A DNA stretch of 64,000 nucleotides from Bacillus sp. ISL-7 (lineage in GTDB: Bacteria; Bacillota; Bacilli; Bacillales_B; DSM-18226): contig NZ_JAGGQW010000007.1 of assembly GCF_018613065.1 (NCBI RefSeq), forward strand, positions 59,771-123,770, in the 5' to 3' direction. The notes beneath the pieces were generated by a model. The model worked only from the letters and a program-made list of their open reading frames with translations. It did not search any database and was not told the DNA's origin. This document shows, piece by piece, positions 52,006-61,039 of this stretch. Position numbers and translations under genes: made by a program. Numbering within the stretch: position 1 is the first letter of the stretch; each line of letters opens with the position of its first letter.

Positions 52006-53145
52006 TCAAATCCCTTTTTGTAAACCTCTTATCAATACCTCGATAACCTCTCTTCGGCTAAATGTGCTTGGTGGAAATTCACCATTTCTTAACAACTCTC
52101 TTACCGCAGTCCCTGACAGTATGTCGTGATCTTCTGAGGGATGTGGACATGTCTTGGTAGAAGCCATACCTTCACATTTTTTGCAGTAAAAGCTATGCTC
52201 GAAGAAGAGAGGGGTGATACCGAGCTCTTCATTTTCAAAGTTACTAAAAATTTTTTGGGCTTCATATGTTCCGTAATATCTTCCCACCCCTGCATGGTCA
52301 CGGCCAACAATAAAATGGGTACAACCGAAATTCTTGCGTACTAAGGCATGGAAAATCGCTTCACGAGGACCAGCGTATCGCATTGCTGCTGGAAACACTG
52401 ACAGGAATACCCTGTTTTGAGGGTAATATTTTTCTAATAAAACTTCATAACTTTCCATTCGAATATCGGCAGGAATGTCATCTGCCTTCGTTTCACCAAC
52501 AAGAGGATTTAAAAAAAGTCCATCGACCGTTTCGAGCGCTGATTTTTGAATGTATTCATGTGCTCTGTGAACGGGATTTCTTGTTTGAAATCCAACTATG
52601 GTATTCCATCCATGTTCCTTGAACTTATTTCTTGTTTCTGCGGGATCTAGATGATAAGAAGCGAATTTTCCCTTTTCAGTTTTCCTCACAAGCCGGATTT
52701 GACCAGCCGCATAAACAGTAGGTCGTGCAAATAATTTTTTAACACCTGGATGAGCCAGGTCGCTCGTCTTATAAACTTGCTGAGCCTCTTTCTTCTTGTC
52801 AGGAATATATAATTGTTCCAGTTTTAACACGCCATATACAGTCTGATCTTTCACCAATTTTACCCATTCACCTACCATTAGCTGCTCTGCTTTCTCATTG
52901 CTTATAGGCAGGGTAATTGGGATGCTCCAAACAGTTCCATCAGCCAGGCGCATACAGTTTACAACTGAGTTATAATCTTTTTCATTTAAAAAACCCTTTA
53001 GTGGACTATAGGCTCCATTTCCGATTAGTTCCAGATCACTTAAAGCCATATTATCCATTTCAATTTCTTGATTAATAGAATCATAATCAAAAGTTGGATT
53101 GAATAACTGTACCAATGTTCCCCCATGTGGAGCAATTTGGCTCAT
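52006..53145 (-). CDS. sat: Sulfate adenylyltransferase (ATP sulfurylase)
   Basis: Makes adenosine 5'-phosphosulfate from sulfate and ATP, about 379 residues. [16 protein letters not shown] (QxRNPxHxxH active site), [15 protein letters not shown] and ATP-site [14 protein letters not shown] [13 protein letters not shown] are present. The C-terminal zinc cluster reads [15 protein letters not shown]. Start MSQIAPHGG at 53145; the ORF to 53163 adds six codons with no SD. No APS kinase, APS reductase or sulfite reductase gene is near, so it is separated from a cys operon and lies among glycosyltransferase genes. Confidence 0.95.
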   Translation of the reverse strand: MSQIAPHGGTLVQLFNPTFDYDSINQEIEMDNMALSDLELIGNGAYSPLKGFLNEKDYNSVVNCMRLADGTVWSIPITLPISNEKAEQLMVGEWVKLVKDQTVYGVLKLEQLYIPDKKKEAQQVYKTSDLAHPGVKKLFARPTVYAAGQIRLVRKTEKGKFASYHLDPAETRNKFKEHGWNTIVGFQTRNPVHRAHEYIQKSALETVDGLFLNPLVGETKADDIPADIRMESYEVLLEKYYPQNRVFLSVFPAAMRYAGPREAIFHALVRKNFGCTHFIVGRDHAGVGRYYGTYEAQKIFSNFENEELGITPLFFEHSFYCKKCEGMASTKTCPHPSEDHDILSGTAVRELLRNGEFPPSTFSRREVIEVLIRGLQKGI

Positions 53146-53166
53146 GTATAGCCCTCCAATCATAGT

Positions 53167-54402
53167 TTATTTATGGTCATTCGATGAAATCGCGTGCTTA
53201 TACAAAGCAACGAAATTGTTCACCATTTTATCGATTGACCATCTGTCCTTTGCCCATTCCTTCGCGGAGTTTGCAAACTGTGTCCTGATGTCGGGATTGT
53301 CGAGAAGATAATTTAAGTGCAAGTATAATTGATGGCTGTTTCCTGCCGCTGCCACTAATCCATTTTCCCCGTTTATAACCATTTCAGGCAGTCCTGCTGC
53401 ATCGCTGACGATTACCGGAACTCCACTAAGTTGTGCTTCCATGACAGAATGCGGCTGAGTATCCTGCAGACCGGGAAGAACAAAAATATCTGCTTGTCTA
53501 AGAAAATGCGGGACATTATCCGATACTCCTAAAAACTTGACATCGCCCTCAAGGCCCATGTTAATACATTGTGCTTGTAACTCATTCTGTAACAATCCTT
53601 CACCAAGAATCCAGCACTCCCAATCACTTCTGTGAAGTTTTAAAATAGAAAGTGACTCAATAAGATGCTGTAGTCCTTTAAGGTAAACCAGGCGGCCTGT
53701 AAAAAGGATTACCTTTTTATTAGGTGGACGGCTAATGGACGTTTCGACTTCTGAACGTTTAAAATAGCCTTCAATATCCATTCCGTATGGAAAAGTAAAC
53801 AGCTTGTCAGCTGAAACGGAAAATTCATTTATAATTTTTTCACGCATCCAGTTTGATTGAGTATGGATATAATCACTACAATGGTAACCCGAATATTCTA
53901 AAGCTTTATGATACTCATACTCAAACCTGTCTTTAATTTGATTTTCGGTTAAATAGCGGTTCCCCGTTTTTAAATGGTAGAATATTGCCCCTGAGAGGTT
54001 GCCGTGTGCACTGGTAACTAAAGGAATATGCTTTGGTTTTACCCTGCTCATGGCAAGTGCCGCTATGACATCCTGTGCATGGATAATATCGTATTGGTGA
54101 AGGCCGTAATACAATGATGATAATTCCAGGCTGTAACGATATAACTCAGTATGGTAAATCCAATAGTTGGAGTGTAATGTGGGGAAGGCCTCTGTTAATT
54201 TTTCCTTAATATAAGGAGAAAGCTGGGAGATTTCAACTTCTGGCTGACGTCCAATGATGCGATACTTGGTAGCTTCAGGGTTGTGACTGAGTACATCTAC
54301 GGTATGTCCTAATTGTTCAAGCCGATTTTTTAATTGCGATACAAACCTCCAAATCCCGCCAAGTGCAGGAAGTGGATAGTAAGAAATCAATAAGACTTTC
54401 AT
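53167..54402 (-). CDS. GT4 glycosyltransferase, YtcC-like (paralogue 2)
   Basis: GT-B transferase of 411 residues, more distant paralogue of the other two. VLLISYYPLPALGGIWRFVSQL, HAQDVIAALAMSRV, FTGRLVYLKGLQHLIESL and IFVLPGLQDTQPHSVMEAQ give the fold and donor site. Its ATG overlaps the stop of the 52-residue gene (ATGA), so they are translationally coupled. As with paralogue 1, it is directly linked to a gene of the W...LPNP repeat type, suggesting enzyme and substrate protein pairs. Confidence 0.9.
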   Translation of the reverse strand: MKVLLISYYPLPALGGIWRFVSQLKNRLEQLGHTVDVLSHNPEATKYRIIGRQPEVEISQLSPYIKEKLTEAFPTLHSNYWIYHTELYRYSLELSSLYYGLHQYDIIHAQDVIAALAMSRVKPKHIPLVTSAHGNLSGAIFYHLKTGNRYLTENQIKDRFEYEYHKALEYSGYHCSDYIHTQSNWMREKIINEFSVSADKLFTFPYGMDIEGYFKRSEVETSISRPPNKKVILFTGRLVYLKGLQHLIESLSILKLHRSDWECWILGEGLLQNELQAQCINMGLEGDVKFLGVSDNVPHFLRQADIFVLPGLQDTQPHSVMEAQLSGVPVIVSDAAGLPEMVINGENGLVAAAGNSHQLYLHLNYLLDNPDIRTQFANSAKEWAKDRWSIDKMVNNFVALYKHAISSNDHK

Positions 54403-54557
54403 TTTATTAAACCCTCATTTGGGGGATAAAACTTTTTGATCGTTTCTGCTAGTTGTGGATCAGGAATAGTAAGCTCCAATGCCGAACTATCCTTTAAATG
54501 TTTCCAAAGATCAAAATCCTTTACGGATAAATTCGCAGGTTGCTGCTGTTCTGTCAT
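54399..54557 (-). CDS. 52-residue protein resembling one unit of the 50-residue repeat
   Basis: AAAGGGTGG sits just before the ATG at 54557, and the stop overlaps the start of the GT4 gene (ATGA), so this is a genuine small gene. Residues 17-41 (LWKHLKDSSALELTIPDPQL and the following AETIK) align without gaps to one repeat of the 321-residue protein (VWKTIKHSVPEKYLLPNPFA, then EMTFK): W, K, [IL], K, S, P-[ND]-P, T and K coincide. The likeness is short and found by eye. Function unknown; possibly a small spore-surface acceptor. Confidence 0.72.
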   Translation of the reverse strand: MTEQQQPANLSVKDFDLWKHLKDSSALELTIPDPQLAETIKKFYPPNEGLIK

Positions 54558-54602
54558 TTAAGCCACCCTTTCATTAAATAACTTTGTATATTTTATTATT
54601 GG

Positions 54603-55574
54603 TCATTCATTGGCGCTGTGAATGGAGTAAATAGCGTTCATATCATAATCCTCAAGTTGCTGTTCCCATAGTAATTTTTCATTTTTTAAATCATAGCAAG
54701 CAATTCTGGTCGGAAGAACTCCGTACTCACCTTCCCAAAATACTTTCCCGTCAGATGCAGTTTTTCTTACCGGCCGTATTCTTGTAAAACCGACAACCAC
54801 TTTATCAGAATTCAACACTTTAATTCCTCTGCACCAGCCGAGTGGATTATTTGTGTTTGTCATATTGTTTAAATTATACGTTTGTTTGGCTTCATGATTA
54901 TGAAGGTCAACTTTGACGACATGTCCATCAACCTGGGTAAAGTAAAGGGAGTCTTCGAAGACAACGCCATCATGTACCAGCGCTCGTCCAATATCGATGC
55001 GCTTATTGGAGTTAGTTAAGCATATGGCATCCTTTTGTAAACAGCGGGTGGCCCAAATATCATCATTGATTTTAAATACATAATTTGGGTGTGATTGATG
55101 AGGCTTTGTAGATGCGACTTTACGATAATCAATGTTACGGGAGAATCGCTCCCAGGTATTTCCGCCTAATACATTCCACTCGTTTAAAATTTCTCCTGTA
55201 AAAGATACTTCAAGAACCGTATCTAAGCCGGTAATGACAACCAATAAATTCCCTTCTGCAGTCGGACGGACATGATGAACATCATTAAAACATGGGAGCG
55301 AGAGGTAGTTGACTAGTTTGAAATCAGGAAGATAGTATACTAAAATTTCTGTTTGCGTGCCCACATATAATAAATTATTATGATCTGTACCAGCTGAAAA
55401 TAAGATAGAGGGGTTTTCTTCGCTGCAAACTCCTGAGGGAGATATATATTCAACACATTTTTCAGCTATATCTTGTTCTGGACATACTTTCAAGATTAAT
55501 CCCATTTTGTATTGTTCCCAGTCTTTAAGGATTTGGTTTTTTTGCTTCGCTCCGACAATATAGAATTTTTCCAA
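54603..55574 (-). CDS. Beta-propeller-like protein of unknown function
   Basis: About 323 residues, no signal peptide or membrane segment. Repeating beta-strand blocks of about 40 residues (NNLLYVGTQTEILVYYLPDF, GNLLVVITGLDTVLEVSFTG, DSLYFTQVDGHVVKVDLHNH, TRIACYDLKNEKLLWEQQ) suggest a propeller. A conserved-looking FNDVHHVRPT lies near residue 100. I do not recognise the family. The start is probably TTG 55574, because AAAGGTGA covers the GTG at 55583. It lies between a GT2 gene and the small gene in the same direction, so it is part of the glycan operon. A carbohydrate-active or sulfotransferase-like role is only a guess. Confidence 0.6.
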   Translation of the reverse strand: MEKFYIVGAKQKNQILKDWEQYKMGLILKVCPEQDIAEKCVEYISPSGVCSEENPSILFSAGTDHNNLLYVGTQTEILVYYLPDFKLVNYLSLPCFNDVHHVRPTAEGNLLVVITGLDTVLEVSFTGEILNEWNVLGGNTWERFSRNIDYRKVASTKPHQSHPNYVFKINDDIWATRCLQKDAICLTNSNKRIDIGRALVHDGVVFEDSLYFTQVDGHVVKVDLHNHEAKQTYNLNNMTNTNNPLGWCRGIKVLNSDKVVVGFTRIRPVRKTASDGKVFWEGEYGVLPTRIACYDLKNEKLLWEQQLEDYDMNAIYSIHSANE

Positions 55575-55660
55575 CAATCTCACCTTTTATATTCGTATAT
55601 TTTACGTATTGCTTAATTTTTTAGAAGGTCACTTGTGTCCGCAAGTGAACGAGCTTTATC

Positions 55661-56374
55661 TTATAAAAAATCACGGATGTACTCCTTGAGGAGGGGACGA
55701 TATTTGTTGTTAAGAAAAGCAATTTCTTTTTGGATTTGTGGTTGATATTTTTTTGTTCCTGCCTCTTCGTGTGACCTGAATTTAAGGAGAACTTCATCTA
55801 AATAGTGGATTGGATAACCATTTAAAAACATCCGAAACCACATATCATAATCATGTGTATAACGCATGTCGGGATTGAAATATCCAATGTGATCAAATAT
55901 CTCTTTCTCCATCACCACACTACAGCCATTTACAGGGTTCAATCTGAGGAAGGCCTCATAGACCTCTCTTACATTTGAAAAGCGCGGGCATGTCCACGAG
56001 ATTAGAATGTTATTATTTTTGTCAACGTAATCATAATTTGTAAAGCTTGCCTTTGCATTGTGTTTTTCCATGAATGCGACTTGATGGGAAATCTTTTCTG
56101 GCAGAAAATAATCATCTGAACTCAACCATGCAATATATTTCCCCGAAGCAACACTTATACCAAGATTTAATGCTGTAGCCGTACCTCCATTTTCCTTTTT
56201 CAGATAATAAAAATCCCCTTGGAATGGTTGAAGCTTTTCCGTGTATTTCGTCGAACCATCATCAACAACAATAATTTCTATATTCGGGTACGTTTGATTC
56301 AGCGCACTTTGTATGGCCTGATCTACGTAAGAGCAGTTATAAAAAGGGATAATAATCGAGACTTTAGGTTCCAT
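55661..56374 (-). CDS. GT2 family glycosyltransferase
   Basis: GT-A fold transferase of about 237 residues. VSIIIPFYNCSYVDQAIQSAL, EIIVVDDGSTKYTEKL, the metal-binding AWLSSDDYFLP (DxD-like SDD) and HDYDMWFRMFLNGY are present. Likely moves a hexose or 6-deoxy-hexose onto a growing glycan. Start MEPKVS at 56374 directly follows GGAGGGGGAGAA; the frame's upstream codons are the ribosome binding site. First gene of the minus-strand operon running to the TauE gene. Confidence 0.9.
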   Translation of the reverse strand: MEPKVSIIIPFYNCSYVDQAIQSALNQTYPNIEIIVVDDGSTKYTEKLQPFQGDFYYLKKENGGTATALNLGISVASGKYIAWLSSDDYFLPEKISHQVAFMEKHNAKASFTNYDYVDKNNNILISWTCPRFSNVREVYEAFLRLNPVNGCSVVMEKEIFDHIGYFNPDMRYTHDYDMWFRMFLNGYPIHYLDEVLLKFRSHEEAGTKKYQPQIQKEIAFLNNKYRPLLKEYIRDFL

Positions 56375-56651
56375 TTCTCCCCCTCCTAAATACATGTAAT
56401 AAACTCAAAACTAAGTAAACATAACCAAAGTTAAAATGCTTGTGACGTTCTAGCGTCTATCAATCTAGTGATAAAATCACCCCCTTTCAAAAAGTTTTAA
56501 TACTCTAACATGTTATGAGCAGAAGCTAAAAATGCATGGACATTTGTTTGAAAAGGATAAAAATATATTTTATTAATGTGTGGGTGTCTTAAACCCTTGT
56601 CTCAAATGAAACATATACATACCATATGTTCGAAGATCAGGAGGAAAAAAT

Positions 56652-57734
56652 ATGAATATACTTTTTGTTTTTTATGTGCCAAGTGGTGGAGTAGAAACAT
56701 TGAATCGTCAGAGATGTTCCGCACTCAAGAAATTGAACATCACTTGCCACTTCTTGTATTATCGGAAACAGAGAGAATTGGTAAATGATCATGATGCACC
56801 AACCTTTATTACAGATGACGACAACGAAATAAAAAAAATAATAGATGAAGGAAACTATACAGCAATTATTATTATTTCAGATTATCGGGCGATAAAAAGA
56901 TTTAGGGACCTAGGGTACACTGGTAAAATAATTTTAGAAATTCAAGGATATGGCCCGAAACATGTTGCGAGGTCGGAGCTTCAGAATGCAATACCTTTTG
57001 TTACTGGTTATGGTAATGGAGTATTAAACCCAAAAACCCCTCATATCGTGGAAATATTTAATGAGTTTTATCCATCCTTTCCAAAGTTCGCCTTTAATAA
57101 CTGTTTTGATACAAGTCAGTTTAGCTACCAATCCCATCCTGTCAGCAATCAACCCATCATAGCTTGGACTGGGAGAATTGAGGATAATAAGAATTGGAGA
57201 GAATTTCTCCACATCGGCCATAAACTTATTAACCAAAATTATTCAAATCTAAAATTATATATGTTTGAAGATCCTTCGTTATCAACAGCAAAAGAAAGAG
57301 AGGATTTTCACCAATTAATTCAAGGGCTGAATCTTGGAAACAATCTTACAATCCATTCAAATATCCCCCATAAAAAAATGGCTGACTACTTTTCGATTAT
57401 TGGCGATTCAGGCGGCTTTCTTTGTTCGACCTCTAAAGTAGAAGGTGCCCCGTACGCAATTCTCGAAGCAATGAGCTGCAGATGTCCGATATTAACCACA
57501 GATTCTGATGGAGTCAGAAGCTCCATTATTCATAACCAAACTGGCAAGTATTACACCATTGGGAATATTGAAGAAGCAGTTCGAGAGGCTAATGAACTTA
57601 TGACAAATCAATACTTGCGGGAATATATACGTGCGACAGCACTTACACATGTAAAACAAGAATTTAGTCCAGAATTATATAGCAGACATTTTGCCGAAAT
57701 GTTAACCAGTTTAGGCATCGTTCTTAAAAAGTGA
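56652..57734 (+). CDS. GT4-like glycosyltransferase
   Basis: 360 residues with AGGAGG before the ATG. The N-terminus (ILFVFYVPSGGVETLNRQRC) and C-terminal donor domain (IAWTGRIEDNKNWREFL; GGFLCSTSKVEGAPYAILEAMSCRCPIL) mark a GT-B transferase not closely related to the YtcC-like trio. It stands alone in the plus direction, with a terminator behind it. Acceptor and donor unknown. Confidence 0.87.
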   Translation: MNILFVFYVPSGGVETLNRQRCSALKKLNITCHFLYYRKQRELVNDHDAPTFITDDDNEIKKIIDEGNYTAIIIISDYRAIKRFRDLGYTGKIILEIQGYGPKHVARSELQNAIPFVTGYGNGVLNPKTPHIVEIFNEFYPSFPKFAFNNCFDTSQFSYQSHPVSNQPIIAWTGRIEDNKNWREFLHIGHKLINQNYSNLKLYMFEDPSLSTAKEREDFHQLIQGLNLGNNLTIHSNIPHKKMADYFSIIGDSGGFLCSTSKVEGAPYAILEAMSCRCPILTTDSDGVRSSIIHNQTGKYYTIGNIEEAVREANELMTNQYLREYIRATALTHVKQEFSPELYSRHFAEMLTSLGIVLKK

Positions 57735-57816
57735 AATAAATAAGTTTCTCAAGTCCTTTTTTAGGACTGGGTATAGAAAACAATAAATGATGTAGTTAAT
57801 CCTTTAAAAACAATTG

Positions 57817-57866
57817 AACCGGTTTAGTATGGATGATGTAAATCACCCTGCTAAACCGGTTTTTTA
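57817..57866. terminator. Bidirectional terminator between convergent genes
   Basis: AACCGGTTTAG / CTAAACCGGTT perfect arms with TTTTTT on the plus side and a T-rich tail on the minus side. Confidence 0.8.
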
Positions 57867-57879
57867 TGACGGACGGAAA

Positions 57880-58713
57880 TCATTTATTTTTGGTTTCCAT
57901 CCAATTCTTTAATGCTATTAACATCTGTTTATAATCTGGAATTACATATTTAAAATCAGTTCTAGTGTTTTTAATCGTCCGATCAAGCACGGTTGCATGA
58001 TCAGGGATGATTTCAACATCATTTTTACCAAAAACATCCTGAATCAATTTTAATAATGAATACTTTGAAATTTTTTGTTCTGAACCCAACTGATATAAAC
58101 CTGTAATCTGGTGCGTGATTAATTCTTCTGTTGCCTTAGCTAGTTCAAGAGTTGTTACACCATTCCATAAAACGTTTTTATACCCTTTAATTTTTCCCGT
58201 TTGTTTCATGAACCATAAAAACAATCCAATTCCATCCTCTTTCATTTCTGGACCAATTATTGAAGTGCGTATTGTCAAGTGTTTATCACTGATAACTTCA
58301 CCCAATTGTTTAGATTGGGCATAGACTGAAGTACCATCCGGAAAATCATCCTCTGTATATTCTCCTTTTAATCCCGAAAACACACAGTCTGTACTAATAT
58401 GAATTAATTTCCCATGTTGGCGCTCAATAAATTTTGCTAATTGATGAGGAAGCAAACTATTTACCTGGAAGGCAAGAAGAGGGTTATTGGCTGCATGATC
58501 ATTTAATATACCAACACAATTGATGATGATATCAGGTTTTAACCTTTCAATGGTTTCTTCAACTCTTTTAAAATCAGTGACATCCAAATAAATACTTTTT
58601 TTATCATCGGCATTCCTTGAAGTATAGTGTACCTCATATTGTGGTTTGTCCATAAAATATTCAGTCATTATATGTCCGGCCATACCTTGTCCACCAAGTA
58701 TGAGTATCTTCAT
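57880..58713 (-). CDS. RmlD-like nucleotide-sugar reductase
   Basis: Extended SDR of 277 residues related to dTDP-4-keto-rhamnose reductase. ILILGGQGMAGHIMTEYF, IINCVGILNDHAANNPLLAF, HISTDCVFSGLKGEYTEDD and SVYAQSKQLGEV (Tyr-x-x-x-Lys) are visible. It follows the dehydratase with no gap. A CapE-like dehydratase, an RmlD-like reductase and a 2-epimerase together match the UDP-L-QuiNAc (WbvB-WbvR-WbvD type) gene set. The L-FucNAc route uses the longer CapF/FnlB reductase, so L-QuiNAc is the better guess. Confidence 0.83.
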   Translation of the reverse strand: MKILILGGQGMAGHIMTEYFMDKPQYEVHYTSRNADDKKSIYLDVTDFKRVEETIERLKPDIIINCVGILNDHAANNPLLAFQVNSLLPHQLAKFIERQHGKLIHISTDCVFSGLKGEYTEDDFPDGTSVYAQSKQLGEVISDKHLTIRTSIIGPEMKEDGIGLFLWFMKQTGKIKGYKNVLWNGVTTLELAKATEELITHQITGLYQLGSEQKISKYSLLKLIQDVFGKNDVEIIPDHATVLDRTIKNTRTDFKYVIPDYKQMLIALKNWMETKNK

Positions 58714-59700
58714 TTAAATAAACCCGCCATTAAGTAGCATTTCTTTAATTTCGTCTTTACTTAATAATCCTGTGCTGGAGTTATAACTCTCTAAATTAAC
58801 ACGTTTATATCCAGTATAATGCTCCTTTAGACCTTCAATATGAATGGGAGGTAGTATAACAAAATACTCATCATCATAAATGTAAGTCATATTACTTTCA
58901 TACTCTGAAAGAAGTTGTTCATGGATTTTTTCCCCAGGACGTATACCTAATGTTTCAATCTGAACATTTTCCTTAGTTGAAGCATCTATTAGGACATGGG
59001 CAAGATCGAGAATTTTGCATGCAGGCATCTTCATGACGAAGATTTCCCCGCCAACGCTGTCAAAGGTTGCCCTAAATACAAGTCTTATAGCCTCGTGAAC
59101 TGTTAAGAAAAAACGAGTCATTTTTACATCTGTAATACCAATCTTTTGCTTCTCATTAATTTGCTTTTTAAACACATGTATCACACTACCATTTGTTCCT
59201 AATACATTACCTCCACGTATACATACGAACCTTGTATTGGTATTTCGCAAGTTTGAATGAATAATAAGCTTCTCTCCCATAGCCTTTGAAAGTCCATAGA
59301 AATTGGCAGGGTCTGAGGCTTTATCAGTAGAAATATAAATAACCTTCTGGACTTTGCATTCTATAGCTGCATCTATTACATTTTGTGTTCCAGTAACATT
59401 CGTTTTCATTGCTTCAGCGGGCTGATCCTCACATACTGGAACATGTTTTAAAGCCGCAAGGTGGAACACATATTTAACATTTTGGCATGCCTCAAATAAT
59501 GCATCCTTATCTTTAATATCGCCAATGATAAAATTCAATTTTGGATTATTGTCAAATTCTTGCTTCATTTTGAATTGATTGGATTCATTCCTTGAAAAAA
59601 TTCGAATTTCTTTCGGATTGTGTGTTAATAGCTGCCTGACTAATTCATGGCCCCATGAACCAGTACCGCCTGTCACCAGTACTATTTGGTTATTAAACAA
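58714..59700 (-). CDS. CapE/WbvB-like UDP-GlcNAc 4,6-dehydratase/epimerase (copy 2)
   Basis: 328 residues. IVLVTGGTGSWGHELVRQLL, FHLAALKHVPVCEDQPAEA, ISTDKASDPANFYGLSKAM and LGIRPGEKIHEQL match copy 1 at 46300-47283 block by block. It overlaps the 2-epimerase gene by eight bases and abuts the reductase gene, giving an operon epimerase-dehydratase-reductase. Predicted to start conversion of UDP-GlcNAc to a 2-acetamido-2,6-dideoxy-L-hexose. Confidence 0.9.
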   Translation of the reverse strand: MFNNQIVLVTGGTGSWGHELVRQLLTHNPKEIRIFSRNESNQFKMKQEFDNNPKLNFIIGDIKDKDALFEACQNVKYVFHLAALKHVPVCEDQPAEAMKTNVTGTQNVIDAAIECKVQKVIYISTDKASDPANFYGLSKAMGEKLIIHSNLRNTNTRFVCIRGGNVLGTNGSVIHVFKKQINEKQKIGITDVKMTRFFLTVHEAIRLVFRATFDSVGGEIFVMKMPACKILDLAHVLIDASTKENVQIETLGIRPGEKIHEQLLSEYESNMTYIYDDEYFVILPPIHIEGLKEHYTGYKRVNLESYNSSTGLLSKDEIKEMLLNGGFI

Positions 59701-60787
59701 CTTTTATGCCTCCTAGTAATAGTTTAATAATTTTGTCTGCCACATTTTTATAAGCATAACCCTCTGGAAAGGACCATGTTTTCGGCAGATTTACCATAAT
59801 ATAAACACAGGCTACAATTTGATTCGCATCAATACCCGAGAGGATATTGCTTCCACACTCGATCGTTTCAGGTCTTTCAGTAGATTTGCGAATTGTAACC
59901 GTTGGAACATGAAACAAACAGCATTCCTCTTGAACAGTACCGCTGTCAGTTAATACGCAAAAAGCACTTTTTTCGAGTTTTATAAAGTCAAAGAAACTAA
60001 ATGGCTCATGGAATTCCACTAAAGGATGAACGGTTATAGCTGAGCTGCTTTGTATGCGAGATTTAGTACGGGGGTGTAAACTGCATATCACTCTTTTTTT
60101 ATAGGCTTCTGCTACAAGATTGATTCCTTTAATAATCTCGAGTAAACGATCTTCATGATCCACATTTTCAGCTCGATGAATGGTAACTAAAAAATAACTC
60201 CCTTCTTTTAAATTTAATTTCTCAAGGATTTTACTTTGCTCTATTTCGTCCTTGAAATGCTCTAAAACCTCATTAATGGGATTTCCAGATACAATAACCC
60301 GATTTCTAGGGATTCCTTCATTGATTAAATTCTCTTTGCTTTGAGGAGTATATGGGAAATTAAAACTCGATATTGTATCAATAATACGACGGTTTTTTTC
60401 TTCTGGTACTTCAAGATCGAAACAACGGTTTCCGGCCTCCATATGAAAAACAGGAATTCCCATTCTTTCAGCTAGGATGGAACTTAACCCACTGTTTGTA
60501 TCACCTAATACTAATACTTTATCAGGCTTTTCTTTTATGAAAATTGTCTCTAAATTTTTATACATGGTTGATAATTGCTGCCCAAGGGACATCTGTTCAT
60601 CAGACAAAATATAATCGGGGTCTCTAATCCCTAATTGCTGAAAGAATATATCACTTAATGAAGATGTATAATTTTGTCCTGTGTGTACTAAAATATGCTT
60701 TTCAGCATACTTATCCAATTTTTTTATAATGAGACTTAAGCGTATAATTTCAGGCCTTGTCCCTAAAATGGTCATGATTTTCATCAT
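59693..60787 (-). CDS. UDP-N-acetylglucosamine 2-epimerase-type enzyme (WecB/CapG/FnlC)
   Basis: GT-B-like epimerase of 364 residues. IMTILGTRPEIIRLSLIIKKL, VHTGQNYTSSLSDIFF, VLVLGDTNSGLSS, HMEAGNRCFDLEVPEEKNRR and the C-terminal SGTVQEECCLFHVP are diagnostic. GGGGGTGG precedes the ATG. In FnlC/WbvD-type pathways the enzyme inverts C2 of the 6-deoxy sugar as the final step, which suits its operon with the dehydratase and reductase; the alternative is plain UDP-ManNAc synthesis. Confidence 0.92.
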   Translation of the reverse strand: MMKIMTILGTRPEIIRLSLIIKKLDKYAEKHILVHTGQNYTSSLSDIFFQQLGIRDPDYILSDEQMSLGQQLSTMYKNLETIFIKEKPDKVLVLGDTNSGLSSILAERMGIPVFHMEAGNRCFDLEVPEEKNRRIIDTISSFNFPYTPQSKENLINEGIPRNRVIVSGNPINEVLEHFKDEIEQSKILEKLNLKEGSYFLVTIHRAENVDHEDRLLEIIKGINLVAEAYKKRVICSLHPRTKSRIQSSSAITVHPLVEFHEPFSFFDFIKLEKSAFCVLTDSGTVQEECCLFHVPTVTIRKSTERPETIECGSNILSGIDANQIVACVYIMVNLPKTWSFPEGYAYKNVADKIIKLLLGGIKVV

Positions 60788-61039
60788 CCACCCCCTACAT
60801 ATAATTAGAGTTCTTACACTATGCCCCTTTTGATAATTACTTTATAGATTATTCATTTATTTTATATTTGCTATAGACATATAAATTAATTAATTTACAT
60901 CGATATCCATAATCAATATTCCTCTCAAAAAATCCAGGGAGATAAATAAATTATTGTTGTTCAAAAGGACAAGTACCCTATACCAATTTATCCTTCCAAA
61001 ATACAATATTAGATAGTTATTTTTAAGGGAGATGTGGTA

